Position numbers and translations under genes: made by a program
Shown here: positions 52,886 through 63,483 of the stretch, in pieces
Layout: every line of letters begins with the position of its first letter
Numbering within the stretch: position 1 is the stretch's first letter
Notes under the pieces: generated by a model
The model's input: only the letters and a program-made list of their open reading frames with translations
What the model was told of the DNA's origin: nothing
Database searches by the model: none
Assembly (NCBI RefSeq): GCF_049943335.1
Contig: NZ_JBNFVY010000004.1
Coordinates: forward strand, 186,001-250,000
Length of the DNA stretch: 64,000 nt
Direction: 5' to 3'
Origin: JBNFVY01 sp049943335
GTDB taxonomy: Bacteria; Pseudomonadota; Alphaproteobacteria; Rhodobacterales; Rhodobacteraceae

Positions 52886-52919
52886 CACGTCAAACACGTC
52901 AAACCAGAGCCACGTCAAA
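52886..52919. repeat. Three copies of CACGTCAAA(C)
   Basis: Copies at 52886 and 52895 are adjacent and a third lies at 52911, downstream of the Hint gene. The surrounding 52870-52990 also carries looser CCCCAGCG repeats. Confidence 0.55.
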
Positions 52920-52994
52920 CCTGTGCGCCCCAGCGCAACAAACCCCAGCGTGACAAAAGGCCTGGGCGCCCCAGCGTCACCTCAGGTCGTCACC

Positions 52995-53585
52995 TCAGTT
53001 CGTGGCCGTCACCACCACCGCGCCCGTCCGCGCCGTGCTGCCGTCCACCAGCACCGGCGCGCCCGCCCCGGTGCCGACAAACCCCTGAATCGGCGTGCCC
53101 ACGAACCGACCCGACACGGTGTCGCTGACATCATAGGTGCCGCCCTCGACGGTCAGGCGCCCGGCCACGGTGAATTCGAACCCATTCGCCTTGGCCGCGC
53201 CGATCGTGCCGTTGTCCAGCGCGATCGCGCCCCCGACCGCCACGTTATTGCCGCTGGGCGCCACGCCCACGAAATCGTCGAACGATCCGGTTATCGACTT
53301 GGCCGGGCCGAAATCCGACACGATCCGCCCCGCGCCGACCGCCTGAACATCGCCGGGCGAATTCGCGCGCGAGCTATCCATGTCGACCAAGACATATAGC
53401 AGCGAATCAAAGCGCATCGTTCCGGTGGTTGGCATGGCGGCGGCCGGGGTAATCTCGATACGGCCCAGCGCATCGATCTGACTGTCCACCAAATCCGTCT
53501 GCCCGGTGAACGGATCATCGCCTGAGGCCGAGCACGCGGCACCCGCGCTCAACACCGCCATCAAAACGAATTGTCGCAAGATCAC
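52995..53585 (-). CDS. Putative lipoprotein with beta-rich domain
   Basis: 196 residues from a GTG at 53585. The N-terminus (ILRQFVLMAVLSAGAAC) is a lipoprotein signal with the acylated Cys at about residue 18. The body is Gly/Thr/Val-rich with repeating short strands ('ANGFEFTVAGRL', 'GTYDVSDTVSGRFVGTPIQGFVGT'; parts quoted), resembling half a lipocalin or Slam-type/transferrin-binding beta-barrel. It shares layout and the 'GT(Y/H)DV' plus 'F.G...QG' pattern with the divergent gene at 53827, so the two look like old paralogues. The start codon is uncertain; an ATG at 53561 gives too short a signal. Confidence 0.65.
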   Translation of the reverse strand: MILRQFVLMAVLSAGAACSASGDDPFTGQTDLVDSQIDALGRIEITPAAAMPTTGTMRFDSLLYVLVDMDSSRANSPGDVQAVGAGRIVSDFGPAKSITGSFDDFVGVAPSGNNVAVGGAIALDNGTIGAAKANGFEFTVAGRLTVEGGTYDVSDTVSGRFVGTPIQGFVGTGAGAPVLVDGSTARTGAVVVTATN

Positions 53586-53826
53586 TGACCCCCAAACCCG
53601 GCGACCGGGTTTTACCGCGCCGGGCCCCAAACAACAAGCGTGCGGGCCGGCGGCGGCGCCAAGGCCACTGACATCCATGCAACACGCTGACACCAAAGAC
53701 AATTTGGCCTACGCAAACCCGCGCATCCGCCGCCGCCGGGCCAAGCGAACGCTTGCAACCCCAGCCTATTGTTGGGATTGTGCGCCCAAGGGCTGCATAG
53801 GACGGACCCGAGCAGGAGACGCGCCC

Positions 53827-54441
53827 ATGCGCCATATGTTGATCTTGACCGGATTTCTGGCCGCCTGTTCGGGCGCCGAAACCGGAACCACGACCGGGGC
53901 TGGCACGGGGGGTGGCGGCACGACGCCAGGCGCCTTCGCCGCAATCCTGGGCGACATCAGCGCACGACAGGCCGATTTTGACGCCTTCGCCTCTGGCAGC
54001 GGCGCCTTTACCGCCCCCAACGACCTGCCCGAGTCGGGCACCGCAACCTATAGCGGCCTTGTTTCACTCAGCGATGGCAGCGGCTACGCGCTGGCCGGGT
54101 CTGTCGACGTGATCGCCGATTGGGACTGCTGCGAGGTGACCGGCCGCGTCTATGACATCGTCACGCAGGACGATGAATCGCTGCGGGGCGAACTGGATAT
54201 CACCCACGGCGAAATCGACATGACCGGCGATCCGAACGTCGCCCCGATCGTGCGCGCCGACGTGATCGGCACACTGTCGTCGGATGCGGGCGCGCATGTG
54301 TCAGACGAATTCGATCCGCTGCTGCTCGAAGGGAACTTCGTGGGCCCCACCTATGACTGGTTCCAAGGCACCATTGCCGGGCCGATCACTGCGCCGGACG
54401 GCACACATGACGTCACCGGCGATCTGCTGGGCGAACGCTGA
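53827..54441 (+). CDS. Putative lipoprotein, paralogue of the divergent neighbour
   Basis: 204 residues. Lipobox 'LAACSG' places the acylated Cys at residue 14; a Gly/Thr linker (TGTTTGAGTGGGG) follows, then a beta-rich domain with 'LPESGTATYSGLVSL', 'VTGRVYDIVTQDDESLRGELDI' (in parts) and a C-terminal 'APDGTHDVTGDLLGER'. AGGAGA lies before the ATG. This two-strand repeat layout is found in secreted Rhodobacteraceae proteins of unknown role. It is divergent from 52995-53585. Confidence 0.7.
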   Translation: MRHMLILTGFLAACSGAETGTTTGAGTGGGGTTPGAFAAILGDISARQADFDAFASGSGAFTAPNDLPESGTATYSGLVSLSDGSGYALAGSVDVIADWDCCEVTGRVYDIVTQDDESLRGELDITHGEIDMTGDPNVAPIVRADVIGTLSSDAGAHVSDEFDPLLLEGNFVGPTYDWFQGTIAGPITAPDGTHDVTGDLLGER

Positions 54442-54488
54442 ACGACACGCCCCCCCCGAGACGCCCCCCGCGACGGCACCTTGCACAG

Positions 54489-54553
54489 CCCCTCAACACG
54501 GCACCTCAACACGGCACCTTGTCGCGGCCCCTCAACACGGCCCCTTGTCGCGC
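54489..54553. repeat. Five 13-bp tandem units upstream of prfC
   Basis: Units at 54489, 54502, 54515, 54528 and 54541 alternate between two variants, CCCCTCAACACGG and CACCTTGTCGCGG, exactly in phase. A twelve-base partial unit precedes them. The array ends 26 bases before the prfC start. Confidence 0.85.
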
Positions 54554-54579
54554 GCCCCGACCGCCCGTATATCGCGCCC

Positions 54580-56187
54580 ATGTTGACCCGCGCCGAAAAT
54601 GCCCCCGACCTGCCCGCCGAAATTGCCCGGCGGCGCACCTTTGCCATCATCAGCCACCCGGATGCGGGCAAGACGACGCTGACGGAAAAATTCCTGCTCT
54701 ATGGCGGCGCGATCCAGATGGCGGGCCAGGTCCGCGCCAAGGGCGAGGCACGGCGCACCCGGTCTGACTTTATGAAAATGGAGCAGGACCGCGGTATTTC
54801 GGTGTCCGCATCGGCGATGTCCTTTGATTTTGGCACCTACCGGTTCAACCTGGTCGACACGCCCGGTCACAGCGATTTTTCCGAAGACACCTATCGCACG
54901 CTGACGGCCGTGGACGCGGCCATCATGGTGATCGACGGGGCCAAGGGCGTGGAATCCCAGACCCAGAAACTGTTCGAAGTCTGCCGCCTGCGCGACCTGC
55001 CGATCCTGACCTTTTGTAACAAGATGGATCGCGAAAGCCGCGACACCTTTGAAATCATTGACGAGATCCAGGAAAACCTGGCCATCGACGTGACCCCGGC
55101 AAGCTGGCCCATCGGCATGGGCCGCGATTTCCTGGGCTGTTACGACATGCTCAACAACCGGCTGGAACTGATGGACCGGGCCGACCGCAACAAGGTCGCC
55201 GAAAGCGTCAAGATCGACGGGCTGGACGATCCCAAACTGGCCGATCACATCCCCCCCGCGCAGCTGGCGCAGTTGCGCGAAGAGGTTGAAATGGCCCGCG
55301 AATTGCTGCCCGCCTTCGACCGCGAGTCATTCCTGCACGGCGCCATGACCCCGATCTGGTTCGGCAGCGCCATCAACAGCTTTGGCGTCAAGGAACTGAT
55401 GGACGGCATCGCCAATTTCGGCCCCCAGCCGCAACCCCAGAGCGCCACGCCCCGCCAGATCAGCCCGGACGAGAAAAAGGTGATGGGGTTTGTGTTCAAG
55501 GTGCAGGCCAACATGGACCCAAAGCACCGCGACCGCGTGGCGTTTTTGCGCCTGGCCTCGGGGCATTTTCAGCGCGGCATGAAACTGACCCATGTGCGCA
55601 GCAAGAAACCGATGGCGATCACCAATCCGGTGATGTTTCTGGCCTCGGACCGTGAACTGGCCGAAGAGGCCTGGGCCGGCGACATCATCGGCATCCCCAA
55701 CCATGGCCAGCTGCGCATCGGCGACACCCTGACCGAAGGCGAGGCGATCCGCGTCACCGGCATCCCGTCGTTCGCGCCCGAGCTTTTGCAAGGCGTGCGG
55801 CCGGGCGATCCGATGAAGGCCAAGCACCTGGAAAAGGCGCTGATGCAATTCGCCGAAGAAGGCGCGGCCAAGGTGTTCAAACCCTCGATCGGGTCGGGCT
55901 TTATCGTCGGCGTCGTCGGCGCGCTGCAATTTGAGGTTCTGGCCTCGCGGATCGAACTGGAATACGGCCTGCCGGTGCGCTTTGAACAATCGCAGTTCAC
56001 CTCGGCGCGCTGGGTCACCGGCCCCAAGGATGCGGTGGACGCGTTCGTGAATGCCAACAAGCAGCACATCAGCCATGACCACGACGGCGACATCGTGTAC
56101 CTGACACGCTTGCAGTGGGATATCGACCGGATCGAACGCGACCACCCCGAACTGACCTTGTCGGCCACCAAGGAAATGATGGTCTGA
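54580..56187 (+). CDS. prfC: Peptide chain release factor 3
   Basis: 535-residue translational GTPase that recycles RF1 and RF2. G1 'SHPDAGKTTL', G3 'VDTPGHSDF' and G4 'NKMD' are complete, with the RF3-specific C-terminal domain ('LQFEVLASRIELEYGLPV'). The start at 54580 (MLTRAENAPDL) lies just after a 13-bp tandem array; the longer frame runs through that array and is rejected. No Shine-Dalgarno is evident. Confidence 0.94.
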   Translation: MLTRAENAPDLPAEIARRRTFAIISHPDAGKTTLTEKFLLYGGAIQMAGQVRAKGEARRTRSDFMKMEQDRGISVSASAMSFDFGTYRFNLVDTPGHSDFSEDTYRTLTAVDAAIMVIDGAKGVESQTQKLFEVCRLRDLPILTFCNKMDRESRDTFEIIDEIQENLAIDVTPASWPIGMGRDFLGCYDMLNNRLELMDRADRNKVAESVKIDGLDDPKLADHIPPAQLAQLREEVEMARELLPAFDRESFLHGAMTPIWFGSAINSFGVKELMDGIANFGPQPQPQSATPRQISPDEKKVMGFVFKVQANMDPKHRDRVAFLRLASGHFQRGMKLTHVRSKKPMAITNPVMFLASDRELAEEAWAGDIIGIPNHGQLRIGDTLTEGEAIRVTGIPSFAPELLQGVRPGDPMKAKHLEKALMQFAEEGAAKVFKPSIGSGFIVGVVGALQFEVLASRIELEYGLPVRFEQSQFTSARWVTGPKDAVDAFVNANKQHISHDHDGDIVYLTRLQWDIDRIERDHPELTLSATKEMMV

Positions 56188-56500
56188 TCGGCCATCCCCG
56201 CCGGGCGCGCACACCGCCCCTGCCCGACCACACAGAATCACCCGCTTTCGCGGCTAGACCCCTATTTTTGCGCGCTATTTCCGCGCATCGCGAAAGATTG
56301 TTTCGCATCTCAGAACGATAAAATACATTGCAATCCATGATTGTGATCCAATTTTCAAAGCCTTGTTCAGACTTTCAAATTGCAAACGCAAAACGCGCAA
56401 ATTTTTCTGGATCAGCGTTTAATCCGTGGTAAACTTTTTGTGCATTGAGGGCCCCTGTGGGCCCAATTTCATTTTACTGTTCATTTTCCAGGAGGAAGTA
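56188..56500. other. AT-rich promoter and leader of the VPLPA-CTERM gene
   Basis: 313 bases, much lower in GC than the genes on both sides. It includes a leader hairpin GGGCCC-CTGT-GGGCCC (56449-56464) followed by a T-rich stretch and then a strong AGGAGG at 56490. Promoter boxes cannot be fixed, but the composition and leader hairpin suggest a regulated, possibly highly expressed gene. Confidence 0.45.
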
Positions 56501-57535
56501 ATGAAGAAACTTCATCTCATGGGCGCGGCAACCGCGGCTTTGCTGGCATTGTCCGGCACGGCATCGGCCAGCGCCATTATCGCGTCGGGCGACGTCATGC
56601 TCGGGGTCGATGATTTCGGCCAACTCAACATCGGCGGCGGCGCCGCAGACGTTGCGGGTGAAACCATTGTCGGCATGCGCTTCGTCGACACCGCCAGCGG
56701 CGACGAATACGAATCCACCTCGCATGGCTGCCTGTGCGAAGGCTGGGGCATTGCAGCCGATGGCGTTGGCGGCGATGCCAACAACAATTCCGGTGGTGCG
56801 TCGGGCCTGTCGCTTGTCAACTTCACCTCGACCGCGACAACGGCAACCTCGGTTGTCGATCTGATCGGCAGCGACCTGCGGATTACCCACGAATTTACGC
56901 CCTCGGCAACCGCGTCGCTCTATAAAGTGTCCGTGACGCTGGAAAACACCGGCGCAAGCGACATCGCTGCGGTCACCTATCGCCGCGCGATGGACTGGGA
57001 CACCTCGCCCACCCCATTCTCAGAATTCGTCACCATTGGCGGCACGGCAACCACCACGCTTCTGGACGAAAGTTCGGATGACGGGTTCGCTGATACCAAC
57101 ATCATCGCCAGACCCGACCTGCTCGACATTGGCGGGTGCGGCGAAGACGTCGACTTTACCGCCTGTGGCCCCTCCGATCACGGCGCGGCGTTCGACTTTG
57201 CCCTTGGCAGCATCCTGGCCGGCGAAGCCTATAGCTTCGACATCTTCTACGGCGGTGCTCTTGGCGAAACCGCAGCTGACGCCGCGCTTGGCGCAGTCGG
57301 GGCCGAACTGTATTCGTATGGCTGGTCGGCAGATGACGCGGATCAGGACGGCTTCATCGACGGCACGACCGATCTGGCACCGACCTACATCTTCGCCTTC
57401 GCCGGCGTGGGTGGCACCGTTGTTGTTCCCCCGCCCGGTGGCGGCAGCGCGGCTGTTCCGCTTCCCGCCGCTGGCTGGTTGCTGATCGCCGGCATGGGCG
57501 GTCTGGCCGCGGCGAGCCGTCGCAAGAAAGCCTGA
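56501..57535 (+). CDS. Exported VPLPA-CTERM protein
   Basis: 344 residues. Signal peptide at 1-24 (MKKLHLMGAATAALLAL...ASA). The mature domain is Asp/Thr/Gly-rich and beta-like, with two Cys pairs ('GCLCEG', 'GGCGEDVDFTACG'). The C-terminus is a VPLPA-CTERM sorting signal: VPLPAAGWLL, a hydrophobic stretch, then a basic SRRKKA tail. Such proteins are cut by an exosortase and delivered to the surface or matrix; the exosortase gene is not in this window. Start set by AGGAGGAAGTA. A terminator follows. Confidence 0.88.
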   Translation: MKKLHLMGAATAALLALSGTASASAIIASGDVMLGVDDFGQLNIGGGAADVAGETIVGMRFVDTASGDEYESTSHGCLCEGWGIAADGVGGDANNNSGGASGLSLVNFTSTATTATSVVDLIGSDLRITHEFTPSATASLYKVSVTLENTGASDIAAVTYRRAMDWDTSPTPFSEFVTIGGTATTTLLDESSDDGFADTNIIARPDLLDIGGCGEDVDFTACGPSDHGAAFDFALGSILAGEAYSFDIFYGGALGETAADAALGAVGAELYSYGWSADDADQDGFIDGTTDLAPTYIFAFAGVGGTVVVPPPGGGSAAVPLPAAGWLLIAGMGGLAAASRRKKA

Positions 57536-57558
57536 GCGCTTTCCCTTTGACAACACTG

Positions 57559-57586
57559 AAAACGGGCGCACACTGCGCCCGTTTTT
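57559..57586 (+). terminator. Rho-independent terminator of the VPLPA-CTERM gene
   Basis: Stem AAAACGGGCGC / GCGCCCGTTTT with a 5-base loop and a run of five T. Confidence 0.9.
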
Positions 57587-57607
57587 GTCTCTGATGATAT
57601 TGGATCC

Positions 57608-58087
57608 ATGATGGCTATTCGCACCCCCGCAATCGTTCTTGGCACCGCCCTTTGCCTGTCCGCCGCGCCGCTGGCCGCGCAAGAGGCCGAAGGCTGGCAA
57701 ACCCAGTGCAAGCCCGACCGCTGCACCCTGACCATTTCCATGACCGAAGCCCAGTCCGGCCGCCGCGCCAGCACCTTCGTGGCCATCGTCAACAAGGACG
57801 GCACGAACCACCTGGGCGCGCTGGTCCCGCTGGGCACTGCGATCGAAGCGGGCATTCGCCTTGTGGCCGAGGACACCGAAATCAAGGCCCCATTCCAGTC
57901 GTGCTTCCCCGATGGTTGCCGCGGCTTTGCCGAAGTGAACGCGGCCACGCTGGACGCCTTTGCCGGCGCGGACACCGCCGAAATCCAGTTCTTTGCCCTG
58001 GGCCAAGAGCGCCCGCTCAGCGTCGCCGCCCCGATGGATGGCCTGTCCCAGGCGCTGGCCAGCGCGCGCGCCGAACTGGGCCAGTGA
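57608..58087 (+). CDS. Invasion-associated locus B (IalB) family protein
   Basis: 159 residues. A signal peptide ends near AQEAEG (about residue 24), and the mature domain has the IalB pattern 'WQTQCKPDRCTLTISM', 'GTAIEAGIRLVAE' and 'FQSCFPDGCRGFAEV', with four Cys likely forming two disulfides. The family is periplasmic or secreted; the name comes from Bartonella and says nothing about virulence here. The start is an ATG pair at 57608/57611. Confidence 0.85.
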   Translation: MMAIRTPAIVLGTALCLSAAPLAAQEAEGWQTQCKPDRCTLTISMTEAQSGRRASTFVAIVNKDGTNHLGALVPLGTAIEAGIRLVAEDTEIKAPFQSCFPDGCRGFAEVNAATLDAFAGADTAEIQFFALGQERPLSVAAPMDGLSQALASARAELGQ

Positions 58088-58160
58088 CCGCGGCCATCGC
58101 GGCTTGACCCTGCCTGACGCAACTGGCTAGCGTGGCCCGCGAACAACCAAGGCAGGCATC

Positions 58161-58940
58161 ATGAAATTCGATCCCGGTCCCGGCCCGTCCCCGTCCAGCA
58201 GCTATCCGCAGGGGTTCGATGCGATCCACGATCGTATCCAGCACGCCCGGCGCGCCTTTGACTTTCGCGACGGCGATCTGCCCGCGCTGGACATCGACCT
58301 TGATGCGCTGCGCGCGCGCACGCTCCCCGATCTTGGCCCCTATGACGGCCCGCATGTGCCCGCGACCGATTTCGCCGGGCGGCGCACCAAGCTGGCGCAC
58401 GAATTTTCGGGGCAATCGGAACTGGACTTCCTTGTGGCGCAGCTCATCATGATGTCGCGGCGCGTGAATTTTCCGCAAGACATGCAGGTGCTCTGGCACC
58501 GCATCTGGGACGAACAGGCCGACAACCTGATCGAAACCCTTGATAATCGTTGGAAAATTTCGGCCATCCGCACCTTTGGCAGCCATGGGCTGACCGAAGC
58601 CGAGCGCCGCCTGGGCAACGAAATGTTCCTGGTGTTGGGCATGATGAAACTGGGCGACACCGACCGCAGCTTCCTTGGCCTTGGCCCCGCGCAGGTGCCC
58701 AAGCTGGGCAATCGTAAAAAGGGCAAGCTGGCCCTGGGGCTGTCCCCGTTTTCCGTCACCAACGGCGATCTGGATCTGCACGTGCTGAACCAGATCCACG
58801 GTCTGATCCAGGCCAACGCCGGCCGGCCATCGGGCAAGCTGGGCGCAGATCTGTTCCGGCAGATTGACGCGGATGAGCGCACCGTCTTTCGCCGCCTGAT
58901 GACGATCCGCCACAAGTTCCTGAAAGCCCGCCGCGCCTGA
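58161..58940 (+). CDS. Conserved hypothetical protein
   Basis: 259 residues, cytoplasmic, no signal peptide or membrane helix, largely helical ('KLAHEFSGQSELDFLVAQLIMMSRR', 'DNLIETLDNRWKISAIRTFGSHGLTEAERRLG'; short parts legible as RWKISAIRTF). It is not repeated in composition and uses ordinary codons for this window, so it is a real gene. I recognise no family or function. Neighbours on both sides are unrelated. Confidence 0.7.
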   Translation: MKFDPGPGPSPSSSYPQGFDAIHDRIQHARRAFDFRDGDLPALDIDLDALRARTLPDLGPYDGPHVPATDFAGRRTKLAHEFSGQSELDFLVAQLIMMSRRVNFPQDMQVLWHRIWDEQADNLIETLDNRWKISAIRTFGSHGLTEAERRLGNEMFLVLGMMKLGDTDRSFLGLGPAQVPKLGNRKKGKLALGLSPFSVTNGDLDLHVLNQIHGLIQANAGRPSGKLGADLFRQIDADERTVFRRLMTIRHKFLKARRA

Positions 58941-59015
58941 TACGGCTGTGGTGCGGGCGTGGTGCAGGCCGACCAAGAACGACGCAAACTGCCCGCCGCC
59001 CCGCCCTGCAGGCCG

Positions 59016-59075
59016 GGGCGCGACACAGTAGGGCGCGCGAAACAAGGGCGCGCGAAACAAGCGCTGGCGAAACGC
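59016..59075. repeat. Four 15-bp tandem units
   Basis: Units at 59016, 59031, 59046 and 59061; the middle two are identical (GGGCGCGCGAAACAA) and the outer two are diverged. They lie in the gap between the hypothetical gene and osmC. Confidence 0.8.
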
Positions 59076-59132
59076 ATGCGCGTTCATCTACGCCTTCATC
59101 GCACCGGCCCGGCGAAAAACCGGCTTAAAACC

Positions 59133-59552
59133 CTAGGCGATCCGGGCGTCCATCGTGATTTCGCAATCCAGCACCTTGGACACCGGGCAACCGGTTTCGG
59201 CCTCTTTGGCGCAGGCCATGATGGTGTCCTTGTCGCCGTCGGCGGTGATGACCACGTCCAGATGGGCCTTTTCGATACTGGGCCCGTCCTGCATCGACAG
59301 ATGGACGGTCGATGTGGTTTCGATATTGTCCGGCGTGATGCCCTTGTCGCCCAGGATGTTCGATAGCGCCATGGAAAAACAGGCGGCATGGGCCGCGCCG
59401 ATCAGTTCTTCGGGGTTGGTGCCGGCCGCGCCTTCGAACCGGGTGTTAAAGCCATAGGGCGTGTTTGACAGGGCGCCGCTTTCGGTCGAAATTCTACCGG
59501 TTCCCTCTTGCAGGCTGCCTTTCCACTTGGCGGATCCATGTTTCTTGATCAT
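59133..59552 (-). CDS. OsmC family peroxiredoxin
   Basis: 139-residue OsmC-type hydroperoxide reductase. The peroxidatic and resolving Cys are Cys58 ('HAACFSMALS') and Cys122 ('TGCPVSK'). N-terminal 'GSAKWKGSLQEGTG' and 'NPEELIGAAHA' match the OsmC (not Ohr) subgroup. It detoxifies organic hydroperoxides using lipoylated or thiol donors. The start at 59552 (MIKKHGSAKW) follows GGAGACG; the longer frame is not preferred. Confidence 0.9.
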   Translation of the reverse strand: MIKKHGSAKWKGSLQEGTGRISTESGALSNTPYGFNTRFEGAAGTNPEELIGAAHAACFSMALSNILGDKGITPDNIETTSTVHLSMQDGPSIEKAHLDVVITADGDKDTIMACAKEAETGCPVSKVLDCEITMDARIA

Positions 59553-59760
59553 GATGCGTCTCCAATTTCCGGGGTCATGTAGCTGGACAACGGCTGGCAC
59601 GCCGGTCAGTTCCCCCCATGCACCGCTAATTGTCACCCGCGGGACGCACCTGCGCGAAAACGCCCCCGCCCCGCTTTACCCGCAGCCCCGTGCGCGCAAG
59701 ATTGCCCCTGGCGCGCAAGACTGAACGAAAGACCGGGCGAAAAATACGACACGAGGCATC

Positions 59761-61347
59761 ATGGCACCTTCTGCAGCCCCAACTGCGGCATCCACTTCAG
59801 CCCCAATCGAGGCCCTGGCCCAATGCGCAGCGCAGGATCTGCCGTTTTGGCGGACCTTTCGCCAGCAATACCTCATCACGCGCGAAACCCTTGATCTGCC
59901 GGGGTTTTCCACCTGCAAGCTGGCCGGGTGGATCCTGTACAGCCCGCCCAACATGGCGCGCACCCGGATCGAAGATGAAACCGGCAAGCACATCGGGTAT
60001 CTGACCGGCATCGCCTCGCTGCCCGGCGGGCTGTTGGGCCCCAGCCATCGCATTCCCGGCCTTTTGTCCGGCACGCCCGGCGCGCTGGACCGGTTTCATG
60101 ACTGGCTGGACGATCTGGCCGGGCGCTACACCATCTTGCTGGCGGTGAATGACGAAACGCGCGTCTACACCGACCCGGCCACCATGCACGGCGCGGTCTA
60201 CAACCGCGAAACCGGGCGCGTCGCGGCCAGCCCGCTGCTCTGCCTGGACCGGCCCGTCGAACTGAACCCCGCTTTTGATCACCGCTGGCACGAAGAGCAC
60301 GGCGGCAAATATTCGCTCTTTCACACGCGCGATCGTGCGGTGCGCCGGATGAACCCCAACTTTTACCTCGATCTGGACAATTTTCACGAAACCCGGTTCT
60401 GGCCCCGGCAAGACAGCTTTGCCCTGTCCGATCCCGACGCCGCGATGGACGAGATCATCGCCACCACCCGCGCCCACATGACCAATATCTCGGGCGGGTT
60501 CGACAGCTATCTGCCGCTGACCGGCGGGCGCGACAGCCGCCTGCTGCTGGCCATGGGCGGGCAGGCGCTGGACAACGTCACCGCCATTTTCACCAACATC
60601 AACAACTATGCCACGCGGCGCGATGCGGCGCTGGCCGAACAGCTTTGCGCGGCGGTGGGCCAGCCGCACCAAGTCAACGACAAGCGCAAGGTCAAGCGCC
60701 CGCGCGACGGATCGCTGGCCCAGGCCCAGGCCGCCTTTCACGTCGCCACCGCCACCAAACTGCCGCTGCCCGACGAATACCAGACCAACACGATTTCGGG
60801 CCTGGCGCCCAACACGGTGGTGTTGCGCGGCCACCAGACGGATCTGTTGCGCGCCGTCTATGTCGCCCACACCGACAAGCGCAAATGGAAAAATTTCAAC
60901 TGGCAGATCAACAAGTTGCTTATCGGCCCCAGCGACCAGCGCGCCCGGATCCATGCCCGGTTCGACGCCGATTACCGCGCATGGCTGCAAACCCTGCCAC
61001 CCGCCGCACAGGCCAAGCAGATCGACTTCATGTTCCTGGAAATCTACTATCCGTCGTCAATCGGGGCGACCTTTCCGGGCCTGTCGCGCAACCTGTACCT
61101 GTCGCCGTTCAACGCGCGGCGGCTGATCGGGCTGGCCCTGGGGTTTGACGATGTGGCCCGCCGCAAGCGCGACGTGGTCAATGACATCATCCACCGCGCC
61201 AACCCCGCGCTGGACGCGGTGCCCTATACCGACGAACTGGGCTCGGATCTGGGCGACCTGCAAGACGACGCAAAAGTGGCCGCGATGGTGCAGCCCCGCC
61301 AGGACGCCACCCTTGCGCGCGCCGCGCAAACGCCCCCGCGCGCCTGA
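59761..61347 (+). CDS. Asparagine-synthetase-like ATP-pyrophosphatase
   Basis: 528 residues. The C-terminal half has the PP-loop 'LTGGRDSRLLLA' (from residue 253) of the AsnB family. The N-terminal half resembles the Ntn/glutaminase fold ('DDLAGRYTILLA', 'VYTDPATMHGAVY') but the gene lacks the Cys2 needed to use glutamine: it starts MAPSAAP. It is therefore a degenerate family member, perhaps an ammonia-using amide ligase or a beta-lactam-synthetase-like ring-former. No biosynthetic partners are adjacent. Substrate unknown. Confidence 0.75.
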   Translation: MAPSAAPTAASTSAPIEALAQCAAQDLPFWRTFRQQYLITRETLDLPGFSTCKLAGWILYSPPNMARTRIEDETGKHIGYLTGIASLPGGLLGPSHRIPGLLSGTPGALDRFHDWLDDLAGRYTILLAVNDETRVYTDPATMHGAVYNRETGRVAASPLLCLDRPVELNPAFDHRWHEEHGGKYSLFHTRDRAVRRMNPNFYLDLDNFHETRFWPRQDSFALSDPDAAMDEIIATTRAHMTNISGGFDSYLPLTGGRDSRLLLAMGGQALDNVTAIFTNINNYATRRDAALAEQLCAAVGQPHQVNDKRKVKRPRDGSLAQAQAAFHVATATKLPLPDEYQTNTISGLAPNTVVLRGHQTDLLRAVYVAHTDKRKWKNFNWQINKLLIGPSDQRARIHARFDADYRAWLQTLPPAAQAKQIDFMFLEIYYPSSIGATFPGLSRNLYLSPFNARRLIGLALGFDDVARRKRDVVNDIIHRANPALDAVPYTDELGSDLGDLQDDAKVAAMVQPRQDATLARAAQTPPRA

Positions 61348-61383
61348 GCCGGCGGGCCTCGCCCGGCCATGCACGCGCCGCAG

Positions 61384-61415
61384 CCCTGCTGTCTCATTGA
61401 CGCGGCAGGGTTTTT
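61384..61415 (+). terminator. Probable terminator after the AsnB-like gene
   Basis: CCCTGC and GCAGGG pair across a 15-base loop, followed by five T. Confidence 0.6.
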
Positions 61416-61557
61416 GCGGTAGCCACGCGCCATCGGAAGGCTCCCCTTACGGGGCCAAGACCGTCCGGGTCGCGCCTTCCCCGACGATGCGGGCCCGACT
61501 TGTCCGCAACACACGCGGACAAACGCGCAGATCCCTGCGCCACCCGATCGGAGAGAT

Positions 61558-63165
<1,608 letters not shown>

Positions 63166-63186
63166 CATCTGCTTGATAACGCGAAC

Positions 63187-63212
63187 AAAGGCGGGCCAGT
63201 GGCCCGCCTTTT
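63187..63212 (+). terminator. Rho-independent terminator of the DEAD-box gene
   Basis: Stem AAAGGCGGGCC / GGCCCGCCTTT with a 3-base loop and a short T run. Confidence 0.85.
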
Positions 63213-63483
63213 GCGTTCCGGGTCATAGCGCGCAGCCATGGGGCTATTGGGGCGGTCATCGGGTCGGGTATCGGGCGTTGCGTTAATCCAGCCCCTGCCC
63301 GGCAGCTGCCCGACGCATGTCCGACGTCAAGCAGACGCGATGCAGACAGTTTGCCGACACAAAGCCGACAGGCCTTTGGGCCATTAACCTGTTGATTCGA
63401 TTGAGCGTTCCAATGACGCGCGGCCCGCCCCCTTGGGGCGCGGGCGCTGTCGTCAGACCGGGTTAAGAATCCGCCCGCCGGCC
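63213..63483. other. Gap between the helicase terminator and RNase J
   Basis: About 270 bases. I see no gene, RNA or clear regulatory site; short ORFs overlap and lack ribosome-binding sites. Confidence 0.3.
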
